From Paralvinella palmiformis (Eukaryota; Annelida; Polychaeta; Terebellida; Alvinellidae), in contig JAODUP010000160.1 in NCBI GenBank assembly GCA_025642065.1, forward strand, positions 62,001 through 126,000: a stretch of DNA of 64,000 bases, given 5' to 3'. The notes beneath the pieces are model-generated. The model saw only the letters and a list, made by a program, of their open reading frames with translations. It had not been told where the DNA came from and did no database searches. This document shows positions 63,001-63,758 of the stretch, in pieces (the first letter of the stretch is position 1; the number at the start of each line of letters is the position of its first letter). The position numbers and the translations under genes were made by a program.

Positions 63001-63678
63001 TTGACTCTGCACCTATGCACTAAGCAATTAAAAAGGAATAGTTCTCTAAAGTTGATGTTGATGAGGTTTAATGATGTAGCACAGCACAGTTTTTATTATT
63101 GGCACATTTCAATAGTGGCCAAATAATGCAAGCTTTTATATCAGTTCTTATCGAAACATAAATATGCATTCTATTTTAAAGATAGAGAAGCTAGATAATA
63201 AGATGTGTATTTATAACCTGGATATTAATTAACTGCATTTCATGATGACCATTTAAGTATACAAGAAATGGCAAGAAAAGATGGCATTTTAGAACACCTG
63301 GGGTAGATCAGTAAATCAATTGGAGGAATTTGAGAAAGAAATTTATTTTGAAATATATTTTATTTCTTGCATGTTATATATATAATAAATATATTATTTC
63401 ATATATAACATTAGCGTCTTTGCTGAATGAAATATCATTCATCTGATAAACCTCTAACAGTTATAGTTTTATCAATTTGTTATTTATAAAATATATTCTA
63501 TTAAACGTATTATTGAACATCACTGATCTGCAATGTGGTTAGCTGAAGCTACATGGCTATACCTTACGAATAGTCTACCTAATATGTTGTGTGTTTACAA
63601 ACAATAGATTGTTGCATTGATGATTCAAAATGACATAATTTTATTTAATTTTCTTTTTCAGACACTCCAACAAAATAA
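16615..63678 (+). CDS. Type II transmembrane serine protease, SEA-EGF-Ig-LDLa(25)-S1, 43 coding exons (whole-gene span)
   Basis: I joined 43 exons at GT-AG sites; every phase is consistent and the sum is 5499 nt (1832 residues plus TAA). Order seen: cytosolic tail 1-60, hydrophobic anchor about 61-83, Thr-rich stalk, SEA about 109-212, EGF modules 213-397 (four complete, one half), Ig 398-502, about 25 LDLa modules 503-1567, a short Cys linker, then an S1 protease domain 1592-1832 with His1635, Asp1684 and Ser1777. No signal peptide precedes the anchor and the protease is C-terminal, the topology of enteropeptidase, matriptase and corin. Known of the family: membrane-bound zymogens that cut extracellular proteins near the cell surface. 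Odd: the S1 pocket and the activation site are not trypsin-like (see findings). The module order does not match enteropeptidase, matriptase, corin or Drosophila Nudel, so I give no gene name. Extra skipped exons cannot be excluded because the introns are almost all phase 1. A 5' UTR exon upstream is likely. Confidence 0.9.
16995..17164. repeat. 21-bp minisatellite in intron 1, about eight copies
   Basis: Unit tactcttggtggtactatcag, about eight copies with few changes. The 21-bp period keeps a plus-strand frame open with repeated LVVLSVL, which is a by-product. Confidence 0.9.
17700..17885 (-). mobile_element. Possible tRNA-derived SINE, minus strand, in intron 1
   Basis: Reverse complement starts gttagagtagtgaactataa (A-box-like) and has ccttggttcgaagccac (B box), followed by an unassigned body. 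It is seen once here, so family status is inferred. Confidence 0.5.
17934..18112 (+). CDS. Exon 2: cytosolic tail and membrane anchor, residues 28-87
   Basis: Encodes a basic juxtamembrane stretch ([20 protein letters not shown]) followed by about 23 hydrophobic residues ([20 protein letters not shown]) and a short GVKA exit. Basic residues before the anchor and none of the features of a cleaved signal peptide argue for type II (N-in) topology. Donor gtgagt, phase 1. Confidence 0.92.
18113..18658. repeat. Intron 2: stacked microsatellites
   Basis: Almost the whole 546-bp intron is simple sequence: (TG)n around 18225-18275, (CA)n at 18407-18442, (TA)n at 18471-18524 and mixed CACG/CATG at 18530-18605. 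Confidence 0.85.
18659..18825 (+). CDS. Exon 3: Thr-rich stalk and N-terminal part of SEA domain, residues 88-143
   Basis: The first 20 residues are Thr/Ser/Pro rich ([15 protein letters not shown]), a likely O-glycosylated stem. From about residue 109 the pattern [20 protein letters not shown] then SDLFKLY fits the first strand and helix of SEA domains (F.G.l.l.n..y...L.d..S..f). Donor gtaaga, phase 0. Confidence 0.85.
18826..19858. other. Intron 3, nothing recognised
   Basis: About 1 kb of AT-rich sequence with no repeat, transposon or exon-like segment that I can identify. Confidence 0.5.
19859..19917 (+). CDS. Exon 4: middle of SEA domain, residues 144-162
   Basis: A 59-nt exon encoding [19 protein letters not shown]. 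Acceptor cttgacag, donor gtagaa, phase 2. It joins exon 3 to the GS motif of exon 5; the placement rests on phase agreement and on the expected spacing inside a SEA fold. Confidence 0.82.
20146..20294 (+). CDS. Exon 5: C-terminal part of SEA domain with G-S self-cleavage motif, residues 163-212
   Basis: Begins [13 protein letters not shown]. The G165-S166 pair followed by hydrophobic residues sits where SEA domains of mucins and type II proteases have the GSVVV autoproteolysis turn. Ends FHGRIGPVY. Acceptor attag, donor gtatgt, phase 1. Confidence 0.85.
20417..20551 (+). CDS. Exon 6: EGF module 1, residues 213-257
   Basis: EGF cysteine spacing with [21 protein letters not shown] and TC. All six cysteines are present. 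It lacks the D.DE calcium-binding start seen in the next modules. Phase 1 at both ends. Confidence 0.93.
21270..22470 (+). mobile_element. CR1/L2-type LINE remnant in intron 6 (endonuclease and RT parts)
   Basis: Endonuclease-like segment with frame [20 protein letters not shown] and LLVLGNFNT at about 21325-21415, followed by decayed RT including [16 protein letters not shown] and [14 protein letters not shown] at 22095-22200. Stops and frameshifts make it inactive. Same strand as the host gene. Confidence 0.82.
22500..22616 (+). CDS. Exon 7: calcium-binding EGF module 2, residues 258-296
   Basis: Starts DINEC (calcium-binding EGF signature) and continues [16 protein letters not shown] and DC. 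Phase 1-1, 117 nt. A (TG)n tract of about 55 bp starts about 60 nt after the donor. Confidence 0.95.
22674..22729. repeat. (TG)n microsatellite just after exon 7
   Basis: About 27 TG units, preceded by tgcatgcatg-type sequence starting at the donor. It fills most of the 154-bp intron between EGF exons 7 and 8. Confidence 0.95.
22771..22887 (+). CDS. Exon 8: calcium-binding EGF module 3, residues 297-335
   Basis: Starts DVDEC, then [15 protein letters not shown] and TC: a complete six-Cys cbEGF. Phase 1-1, 117 nt, separated from exon 7 by a 154-nt intron that is largely (TG)n. Confidence 0.95.
23411..23828. repeat. 22-bp minisatellite in intron 8, interrupted by a SINE piece
   Basis: Unit actgagagtattaaatacat plus at, about 14 copies at 23411-23727, and one to two more at 23798-23828 after a SINE 3' fragment. 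Confidence 0.92.
23729..23797 (+). mobile_element. SINE family A, 3' end only, inside the minisatellite
   Basis: ggtccatttagcctagcatt, aagtggccataaaacatcaa and a (CAT)n tail match the 3' third of the SINE at 8285. Minisatellite units lie on both sides. Confidence 0.75.
24244..24312 (+). CDS. Exon 9: half EGF-like module, residues 336-358
   Basis: A 69-nt phase 1-1 exon encoding [20 protein letters not shown] then SC, with three cysteines only. It resembles the C-terminal half of an EGF (C..CP.GY....C). Good acceptor (tttcag) and donor (gtagga). I found no partner half in the 1.36-kb intron before it. Confidence 0.8.
   Translation, partial: AYVIIYQTFVQQAIYNKKMAPV
24681..24797 (+). CDS. Exon 10: calcium-binding EGF module 4, residues 359-397
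   Basis: Starts DIDEC, then [15 protein letters not shown] and QC: six cysteines, phase 1-1, 117 nt, donor gtgagt. Confidence 0.95.
24975..25023. repeat. (TA)n microsatellite, intron 10
   Basis: Uninterrupted AT dinucleotides, about 48 bp. Confidence 0.95.
25231..25971 (+). mobile_element. pogo/Tigger-type DNA transposon remnant in intron 10
   Basis: Terminal inverted repeats tactcgtgtataagt (about 25234-25248) and acttatacacgagta (about 25950-25964) face each other. The plus-strand internal sequence encodes, over two frames, [14 protein letters not shown] then [20 protein letters not shown], matching the C-terminus of Tigger/pogo transposases (FKKCGISNALDGTEDD.LW). The DDE core is deleted. 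Confidence 0.82.
25618..25824 (+). pseudogene. pogo/Tigger transposase C-terminal fragment
   Basis: The frame contains [20 protein letters not shown], then an acidic tail ([16 protein letters not shown]), typical of the end of these transposases. One frameshift separates it from the preceding helix. Confidence 0.8.
26132..26294 (+). CDS. Exon 11: N-terminal half of Ig domain, residues 398-451
   Basis: Encodes the B-strand Cys (ISVTC, Cys421) and the C-strand Trp (ITIEWY, Trp437) of an immunoglobulin fold. Enters in phase 1, leaves in phase 2 (donor gtctgt), so the Ig domain is split by an internal intron. Confidence 0.87.
26467..26582 (+). mobile_element. SINE family A, 5' half, in intron 11
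   Basis: cacctctttggtctaaattc, cacagatcactaccacctga, B box gttcgagtctt, then gggcatatctga and gttgtttcatctttgacttt. Truncated before the ggaggtcg segment. Confidence 0.75.
27378..27650. mobile_element. Non-autonomous element with internal aatgttttaa repeats, unclassified
   Basis: Starts acccagcaaaaacaaaaatt and then has many short imperfect repeats of ataatgttttaaaaacaata. Animal genomes have repeats of this style whose ends read tttgctgggt, but I cannot name the superfamily. Confidence 0.45.
27930..28008. repeat. Compound (TA)n(TG)n(AG)n microsatellite, intron 11
   Basis: About 28 bp TA, 32 bp TG and 18 bp AG in succession. Confidence 0.95.
28884..29035 (+). CDS. Exon 12: C-terminal half of Ig domain, residues 452-502
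   Basis: Contains [10 protein letters not shown], the D.G.Y.C motif of the Ig F strand (Cys483), followed by a G strand (AVLQLDVE). Two further cysteines (457, 466) lie upstream and may form an extra bond. Enters phase 2, leaves phase 1, restoring the module phase. Confidence 0.9.
29106..29171. repeat. (TA)n microsatellite, intron 12
   Basis: About 66 bp of AT dinucleotides with one phase slip, 70 nt after the exon 12 donor. Confidence 0.95.
29844..29886. repeat. (TA)n microsatellite at the exon 13 acceptor
   Basis: Ends 16 nt before the exon start, taking the place of a polypyrimidine tract. Confidence 0.95.
29903..30025 (+). CDS. Exon 13: LDLa module 1, residues 503-543
   Basis: Six-Cys LDL-receptor class A repeat with the calcium cage at its end ([16 protein letters not shown]). 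Acceptor ttctag lies just after a 43-bp (TA)n tract. Phase 1-1. Confidence 0.95.
30210..30320 (+). CDS. Exon 14: LDLa module 2, residues 544-580
   Basis: Ends [17 protein letters not shown]. Asn/Lys replace the usual C-D before the cage, but the DGADE acidic set is kept. A 220-bp (TG)n-rich block starts 20 nt after the donor. Confidence 0.95.
30340..30558. repeat. (TG)n-rich block with periodic taagcatgc, intron 14
   Basis: About 220 bp of TG dinucleotides broken at intervals by taagcatgc or gagcatg. A higher-order repeat of roughly 30-50 bp is visible. It starts 20 nt after the exon 14 donor and gives long CVCVCV/HTHTHT false frames. Confidence 0.95.
30716..30912 (+). mobile_element. tRNA-derived SINE, family D, in intron 14
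   Basis: Head gccatgatagcgcagctagt, tagagctta (A box) and tcgctggtttgaggctcc (B-box-like), then a unique body (gctggaatgctatcatgtgg, cctgacaggacttgatggca) and a tattattattat tail. Confidence 0.75.
31110..31166. repeat. (TA)n microsatellite, intron 14
   Basis: About 57 bp of AT dinucleotides. A separate (GAT)n/(AAT)n patch lies at 31300-31343. Confidence 0.95.
31859..31972 (+). CDS. Exon 15: LDLa module 3 (degenerate calcium site), residues 581-618
   Basis: Cysteine spacing of LDLa ([23 protein letters not shown]) but the SDE motif reads GGENNRHC, so the calcium cage is incomplete. Phase 1-1, donor gtgagt. Confidence 0.85.
32625..32741 (+). CDS. Exon 16: LDLa module 4, residues 619-657
   Basis: Complete LDLa: [14 protein letters not shown], then [16 protein letters not shown] with the acidic calcium ligands. 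Phase 1-1, donor gtaagt. Confidence 0.95.
32893..33626. mobile_element. Tigger-like MITE, copy 1 (full length), intron 16
   Basis: Bounded by TA: ta|cagtaggtctgttataacatg on the left and ccatgttataacgggggcatactg|ta on the right, i.e. imperfect inverted repeats with a shared gttataacatg and a TA target, as in pogo/Tigger elements. About 734 bp, no transposase. Shares internal sequence with 41527-42020 and 56601-57045. Confidence 0.75.
34258..34320. repeat. (TA)n microsatellite, intron 16
   Basis: About 63 bp, 90 nt before the exon 17 acceptor. Confidence 0.95.
34410..34520 (+). CDS. Exon 17: LDLa module 5, residues 658-694
   Basis: CFPKSRC, VCLS, then [13 protein letters not shown] and a final C. 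Full calcium site. Phase 1-1. Confidence 0.95.
34916..35692. mobile_element. Non-autonomous hAT element, intron 17
   Basis: Starts CAGGCGTGTCATG and ends cacccctg. Flanked by near-identical 8-bp duplications (tgcaagtg / tgtaagtg). Both subterminal regions have the tactctacttgagtag / aagtacttttact style shared with the 9.1-10.4 kb hAT. The inner segment ggttcagtgaactgaaggtg, gcagcacatctgcacgtctg matches that element in inverse orientation. An internal-deletion derivative. Confidence 0.82.
35729..35778. repeat. (TA)n microsatellite, intron 17
   Basis: About 50 bp. The following 1 kb (35779-36760) contains no feature that I recognise. Confidence 0.9.
36761..36806. repeat. (TA)n microsatellite at the exon 18 acceptor
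   Basis: Ends 18 nt before the exon. Only ttatactttcag separates repeat and exon. Confidence 0.95.
36825..36944 (+). CDS. Exon 18: LDLa module 6, residues 695-734
   Basis: [14 protein letters not shown], then [16 protein letters not shown]. The acceptor (ctttcag) follows a 46-bp (TA)n tract. Phase 1-1. Confidence 0.95.
37071..37214 (+). CDS. Exon 19: LDLa module 7, residues 735-782
   Basis: [16 protein letters not shown], then [16 protein letters not shown] and a short DG tail before donor gtaggg. The acceptor is AAG rather than CAG/TAG (accaag). A (TG)n tract starts 11 nt after the donor. Only 126 nt separate it from exon 18. Confidence 0.92.
37225..37355. repeat. (TG)n then (CA)n block, intron 19
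   Basis: TG run (37225-37280), then cacatacatacacacagaca and a CA run (37328-37354). The two arms are complementary, so the intron RNA could fold into a UG:CA hairpin between exons 19 and 20. Confidence 0.9.
37489..37605 (+). CDS. Exon 20: LDLa module 8, residues 783-821
   Basis: [17 protein letters not shown], then [16 protein letters not shown]; aromatic residues replace part of the usual DG.DDC segment. Phase 1-1, donor gtattt. Confidence 0.93.
37728..37850 (+). CDS. Exon 21: LDLa module 9, residues 822-862
   Basis: [17 protein letters not shown], then [16 protein letters not shown]. Full calcium site. The intron from exon 20 is only 122 nt. Confidence 0.95.
37915..38225. repeat. Unclassified dispersed repeat, copy 1, intron 21
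   Basis: Segments gctgtcagcacattgacatg, accatcagcacaatcatatc, ttgtatataacgacagt, tgaacaaatcacaaatt and atcatatgaccatatgtttt occur in the same order at 56330-56600. No terminal structure or protein seen. Confidence 0.75.
38526..38569. repeat. (TA)n microsatellite, intron 21
   Basis: About 44 bp. The rest of the intron to 39542 is AT-rich with nothing recognised. Confidence 0.9.
39543..39662 (+). CDS. Exon 22: LDLa module 10, residues 863-902
   Basis: [17 protein letters not shown], then [17 protein letters not shown]. Classic SDE motif. Phase 1-1, donor gtaagt. Confidence 0.95.
40361..40431. repeat. (TA)n microsatellite, intron 22
   Basis: About 70 bp with one interruption (tgta). Confidence 0.95.
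40553..40650 (+). mobile_element. LINE RT fragment (small), intron 22
   Basis: With one frameshift, EIMDAVNKL then [20 protein letters not shown] resembles the early RT motif (ei..al..lk..ks.G.Dgl.aE.yk). Very short and decayed. Confidence 0.5.
40640..40885 (-). mobile_element. LINE RT C-terminal fragment, minus strand, intron 22
   Basis: On the minus strand, [20 protein letters not shown] then [15 protein letters not shown] matches the region after the RT core in animal non-LTR elements (...[18 protein letters not shown]). It lies back-to-back with a plus-strand RT scrap, so the locus is rearranged. Confidence 0.65.
40991..41024. repeat. (TG)n microsatellite, intron 22
   Basis: About 34 bp of TG dinucleotides. 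Confidence 0.9.
41469..41528. repeat. (TA)n microsatellite abutting a MITE
   Basis: About 60 bp of TA directly before the Tigger-like element at 41529, consistent with insertion into a TA target. Confidence 0.9.
41529..42020. mobile_element. Tigger-like MITE, copy 2, inverted relative to copy 1
   Basis: Starts gtaggtccctattataacat and contains the reverse complement of copy 1 internal segments (gggttgtgaatgggct, aactgtgaaaacgcatttaa, aattggggttcaaggttt). Internally deleted. It sits between two (TA)n tracts, the second at 42026-42093. Confidence 0.75.
42026..42093. repeat. (TA)n microsatellite, intron 22
   Basis: About 68 bp of uninterrupted TA. Confidence 0.95.
42357..42473 (+). CDS. Exon 23: LDLa module 11, residues 903-941
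   Basis: [17 protein letters not shown], then [16 protein letters not shown]. The 2.7-kb intron before it holds a LINE fragment and a Tigger-like MITE. Confidence 0.95.
42675..42728. repeat. (CA)n(TA)n microsatellite before exon 24
   Basis: A CA run (42646-42673) leads into about 54 bp of TA, ending 40 nt before the exon 24 acceptor. Confidence 0.95.
42769..42882 (+). CDS. Exon 24: LDLa module 12, residues 942-979
   Basis: [18 protein letters not shown], then [17 protein letters not shown] (TA)n tract of about 54 bp lies shortly before the acceptor (ttaacag). Phase 1-1. Confidence 0.95.
42997..43049. repeat. (TA)n microsatellite, intron 24
   Basis: About 53 bp. The rest of the intron (43050-43901) has a short (ACT)n at 43390-43420 and nothing else recognised. 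Confidence 0.95.
43902..44024 (+). CDS. Exon 25: LDLa module 13, residues 980-1020
   Basis: [17 protein letters not shown], then [17 protein letters not shown]. Phase 1-1, donor gtaagt. Confidence 0.95.
44273..44327. repeat. (TA)n microsatellite, intron 25
   Basis: About 55 bp of TA. Confidence 0.95.
44575..44688 (+). CDS. Exon 26: LDLa module 14, residues 1021-1058
   Basis: [17 protein letters not shown], then [16 protein letters not shown], preceded by one extra Cys at the exon junction (CDKRC). A (TG)n tract starts 28 nt after the donor. Confidence 0.94.
44717..44772. repeat. (TG)n microsatellite, intron 26
   Basis: About 28 TG units, starting 28 nt after the exon 26 donor. Confidence 0.95.
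44805..45883. mobile_element. hAT transposon remnant with perfect 8-bp target duplication, intron 26
   Basis: Flanked on both sides by GTCTCTGT (44797-44804 and 45884-45891). Ends CAGGATTCACAC and, inverted, CAGAGTTCATAC, with subterminal cccttgaa-type repeats. The inside carries a decayed plus-strand coding segment (about 45190-45480). 1079 bp. Confidence 0.88.
45195..45470 (+). pseudogene. hAT / BED-finger transposase-like fragment
   Basis: The first frame gives [20 protein letters not shown] (like the W...Y..W start of ZNF862/BED-type fingers); a shifted frame gives [20 protein letters not shown] and a later LTDHPMLP (like QTD.PM.PF). Broken by frameshifts. Its place inside a hAT element supports the call. 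Confidence 0.6.
47051..47097. repeat. (TA)n microsatellite at the exon 27 acceptor
   Basis: Ends 22 nt before the exon 27 start. Confidence 0.95.
47120..47233 (+). CDS. Exon 27: LDLa module 15, residues 1059-1096
   Basis: [17 protein letters not shown], then [16 protein letters not shown]. The acceptor (atccag) lies 22 nt past a 47-bp (TA)n tract. Phase 1-1. Confidence 0.95.
47550..47660 (+). CDS. Exon 28: LDLa module 16, residues 1097-1133
   Basis: [17 protein letters not shown], then [16 protein letters not shown]. Phase 1-1, donor gtaagt. Confidence 0.95.
48775..49518 (+). pseudogene. LINE reverse transcriptase, N-terminal half, truncated by stop
   Basis: 247-codon frame with RT motifs as listed for the element. 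The stop replaces a residue right before KAFDT, so the catalytic D of motif A is cut off; the frame is then lost. The first 40 or so codons are probably not part of the original protein. Confidence 0.85.
48775..50545 (+). mobile_element. CR1/Crack-like LINE, 5' truncated, intron 28
   Basis: Open frame 48775-49518 covers the RT N-terminal half: [81 protein letters not shown], and TLGLFLDL then an in-frame stop before [11 protein letters not shown]. Continues in another frame with [20 protein letters not shown] near 49648-49700. Ends with a ttacttacttactcac tail at 50537-50552, a typical simple-repeat 3' end. Inactive. Confidence 0.88.
50703..50909 (+). CDS. Exon 29: LDLa module 17 with long insertion, residues 1134-1202
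   Basis: The first two cysteines are separated by a long insert rich in Thr/Val and Arg ([19 protein letters not shown]), about 30 residues more than usual. The rest is standard: MCIPAEFWC, then [17 protein letters not shown] 70-bp (TG)n tract starts 25 nt after the donor. Confidence 0.93.
50934..51004. repeat. (TG)n microsatellite after exon 29
   Basis: About 35 TG units, starting 25 nt after the donor. Confidence 0.95.
51355..51830. mobile_element. hAT-like MITE of the 'cctggaaa' type, intron 29
   Basis: Starts cagggttcccacatgtcctg, then repeated cctggaaaatcttaaaaacc and, inverted style at the far end, gtcctggaaatttcctggaa. These ends are typical of a widespread group of non-autonomous hAT elements. 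The right terminus is decayed, so no target duplication is seen. Confidence 0.6.
51910..51976. repeat. Short tandem repeat, 13-14 bp unit (tgatctattgtctg)
   Basis: Five copies in 67 bp. Confidence 0.85.
52120..52220. repeat. Compound CT/TA/GGGT/GA simple sequence, intron 29
   Basis: ctctctct, tatatata, tgggtgggtg-type and gagagaga runs next to each other. Confidence 0.85.
52442..52594 (+). CDS. Exon 30: LDLa module 18 with N-terminal linker, residues 1203-1253
   Basis: A 14-residue linker ([14 protein letters not shown]) precedes [17 protein letters not shown] and [17 protein letters not shown]. Phase 1-1; donor gtacgt. Confidence 0.92.
52955..53194 (+). CDS. Exon 31: LDLa module 19 with long Gln/Pro insertion, residues 1254-1333
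   Basis: The longest module exon (240 nt). About 45 residues separate the first and second Cys, including a [15 protein letters not shown] stretch, then [12 protein letters not shown] and [18 protein letters not shown]. Phase 1-1. Confidence 0.92.
53585..54130 (+). mobile_element. LINE RT fragment (Rex/Babar-like), intron 31
   Basis: The frame near 53590-53867 reads [54 protein letters not shown], matching the RT pattern ...LK.CA.QL...f, W..a.I.PVPK, RPVALTS...K..E.... Decayed downstream. Confidence 0.75.
54526..54648 (+). CDS. Exon 32: LDLa module 20, residues 1334-1374
   Basis: [20 protein letters not shown], then [16 protein letters not shown]. Phase 1-1, donor gtaatt. Confidence 0.93.
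54821..54925 (+). CDS. Exon 33: LDLa module 21, residues 1375-1409
   Basis: The shortest LDLa exon (105 nt): [15 protein letters not shown], then [16 protein letters not shown]. The acceptor is AAG (aattaag). Confidence 0.92.
55080..55131. repeat. (CT)n(TG)n microsatellite, intron 33
   Basis: About 30 bp CT and 21 bp TG before the exon 34 acceptor. Confidence 0.95.
55178..55294 (+). CDS. Exon 34: LDLa module 22, residues 1410-1448
   Basis: [18 protein letters not shown], then [16 protein letters not shown]; Pro-Asn replaces the usual D-D before the fifth Cys. A (CT)n/(TG)n tract lies in the intron just before it. Confidence 0.93.
56009..56125 (+). CDS. Exon 35: LDLa module 23, residues 1449-1487
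   Basis: [17 protein letters not shown], then [16 protein letters not shown]. The acceptor is ambiguous: tttataag (56008), and two downstream in-frame AGs (after 56017 and 56020) that would drop three or four residues before the first Cys without harming the module. Confidence 0.9.
56270..56329. repeat. (TATG)n(TA)n microsatellite, intron 35
   Basis: A short tatg run followed by about 60 bp of TA, directly upstream of the dispersed repeat at 56330. Confidence 0.95.
56330..56600. repeat. Unclassified dispersed repeat, copy 2, intron 35
   Basis: Matches 37915-38225 in order (aactgtcagcacaatgacat, accaccagcacaatcacatt, gtgaacaagtcacaagt, atcacatgaccatatatttt, ataaggcaagagtaatttta). It ends exactly where a Tigger-like MITE starts. 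Confidence 0.75.
56601..57045. mobile_element. Tigger-like MITE, copy 3, intron 35
   Basis: Starts cagtgtggctccactatg and shares with copy 1 the segments catctgaaaaatatg, atatcaccaatc, atttatgtttaagt, caaatgattaaacaat and tttaaggatggtg. The right terminus is not clear. Confidence 0.7.
57271..57387 (+). CDS. Exon 36: LDLa module 24, residues 1488-1526
   Basis: [17 protein letters not shown], then [17 protein letters not shown]. Followed within a few bases of the donor (gtaagt) by (TG)n and (TA)n tracts. Confidence 0.95.
57391..57470. repeat. (TG)n(TA)n microsatellite after exon 36
   Basis: Starts 4 nt into the intron: tgtgtgtg..., then about 43 bp TA. Confidence 0.95.
57975..58097 (+). CDS. 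Exon 37: LDLa module 25 (degenerate), residues 1527-1567
   Basis: LDLa-like [21 protein letters not shown], then a divergent end ([20 protein letters not shown]) with no SDE. Probably a structural module without calcium, next to the protease linker. Phase 1-1. Confidence 0.85.
58233..58257 (+). CDS. Exon 38: 25-nt microexon, linker to the protease, residues 1568-1575
   Basis: Encodes SSMQVSEC. Two donors are possible (after 58253, gtacgt; after 58257, gtatat); only the second joins the protease exon in frame, giving SECTLCGLP. Acceptor ccttttag. This supplies a Cys just before the conserved CG of the light chain. Confidence 0.78.
58322..58378. repeat. (TA)n microsatellite at the protease exon 39 acceptor
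   Basis: About 57 bp TA ending 10 nt before the exon. The only sequence left is atgtgctcag. Confidence 0.95.
58389..58571 (+). CDS. Exon 39: S1 protease, activation site and catalytic His, residues 1576-1637
   Basis: Reads [16 protein letters not shown], then [14 protein letters not shown] (aligned with IVGGxxAxPxSWPW), [10 protein letters not shown] and TAAHC with His1635 at 58564-58566. P1 of the activation site is Phe1591, not Arg/Lys. The acceptor (tgctcag) is only 10 nt past a 57-bp (TA)n tract and has no polypyrimidine run. Donor gtgagt, phase 2. Confidence 0.93.
58633..58765. repeat. (TG)n / (TGAG)n / (TATG)n block, intron 39
   Basis: About 130 bp of TG-based simple sequence with gagtgagtgagt and atgtatgtatgt segments. 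Confidence 0.95.
58824..59089 (+). CDS. Exon 40: S1 protease, catalytic Asp, residues 1638-1725
   Basis: Contains [18 protein letters not shown] with catalytic Asp1684, then VRPVCVP (the Cys that pairs with the light-chain Cys in two-chain S1 proteases) and [11 protein letters not shown]. Only the donor after 59089 (gttggt, weak) keeps the frame into exon 41; the nearby gtataa donor would give a stop. Confidence 0.92.
59529..59574. repeat. (TA)n microsatellite before exon 41
   Basis: About 46 bp TA, 30 nt before the exon 41 acceptor. Confidence 0.95.
59604..59749 (+). CDS. Exon 41: S1 protease, residues 1726-1774
   Basis: Encodes [29 protein letters not shown] and ends RRGNCY. The final residues place Gly1771 at chymotrypsin position 189, Asn at 190 and Tyr at 192. 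A second in-frame acceptor (gtacag) six bases downstream could drop two residues. Donor gtaagt, phase 0. Confidence 0.93.
59815..60010. repeat. (TG)n, (CA)n and (TA)n microsatellites, intron 41
   Basis: TG run 59815-59842, CA run about 59950-59972 and TA run 59973-60010. Confidence 0.9.
60223..60265. repeat. Perfect 14-bp GC-rich hairpin
   Basis: ccgaggtccgggac, a 15-nt loop (gtggccgttgggcct), then gtcccggacctcgg. A very stable stem in an AT-rich region. Confidence 0.95.
60548..60556 (+). promoter_or_regulatory. TATA-box-like word in the GC-richer insert
   Basis: tatataaag followed by gggaattctcccc. The equivalent place before the first direct repeat has tctataggg. It would fit a polymerase II promoter belonging to the inserted element, not to the host gene. 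Inference only. Confidence 0.3.
61110..61322 (-). mobile_element. tRNA-derived SINE, family B, minus strand, intron 41
   Basis: Reverse complement starts gattcagtggtctagcagtt (A-box-like), then ccaagggtcacaggtcaaaa (weak B box), and has a body with gtctccactga, gggggacgtaatacacagtg and ctcatggtattttggctcca that matches the copy at 9660-9885. Confidence 0.7.
61323..61967. other. Remainder of intron 41
   Basis: AT-rich, with a T8/G9 homopolymer at about 61830-61850 and (ATT)n patches. Nothing else recognised. Confidence 0.5.
61968..62127 (+). CDS. Exon 42: S1 protease, catalytic Ser, residues 1775-1827
   Basis: Starts [10 protein letters not shown] with Ser1777 at 61974-61976. Continues [12 protein letters not shown] (Thr for the usual Ser214), [10 protein letters not shown] (Met1809 at position 226, normally Gly) and the terminal helix [12 protein letters not shown]. 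Donor gtaagt, phase 1. Confidence 0.96.
62128..63661. other. Intron 42
   Basis: About 1.5 kb of AT-rich sequence without repeat or transposon signature that I recognise. It separates the catalytic-Ser exon from a 17-nt final coding exon. Confidence 0.5.
63662..63678 (+). CDS. Exon 43: C-terminus DTPTK and stop
   Basis: Acceptor tttttcag at 63661, then AC ACT CCA ACA AAA TAA. It completes the frame from exon 42 exactly. No hydrophobic tail or GPI signal follows the protease domain. Confidence 0.82.
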
Positions 63679-63752
63679 GCCAGACTAAAAAAGTTATTTG
63701 TACTTGATAAAAATTAGATTTTCATTCGTATATTACTGTCATGTGTGGCATA

Positions 63753-63758
63753 ATTAAA
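63753..63758 (+). terminator. Candidate polyadenylation signal ATTAAA
   Basis: ATTAAA 75 nt after the stop codon, followed 13-30 nt later by a GT-rich stretch (ttgtgttagatgt). No AATAAA is nearer. The 3' end is not proven. Confidence 0.35.

Noticed and set aside
16615..63678. Naming the gene as corin, enteropeptidase, matriptase or Nudel
   Set aside because: Corin has Frizzled domains and few LDLa; enteropeptidase has CUB/MAM/SRCR; matriptase has CUBs and four LDLa; Nudel has a different layout. EGF plus Ig plus 25 LDLa does not fit any.
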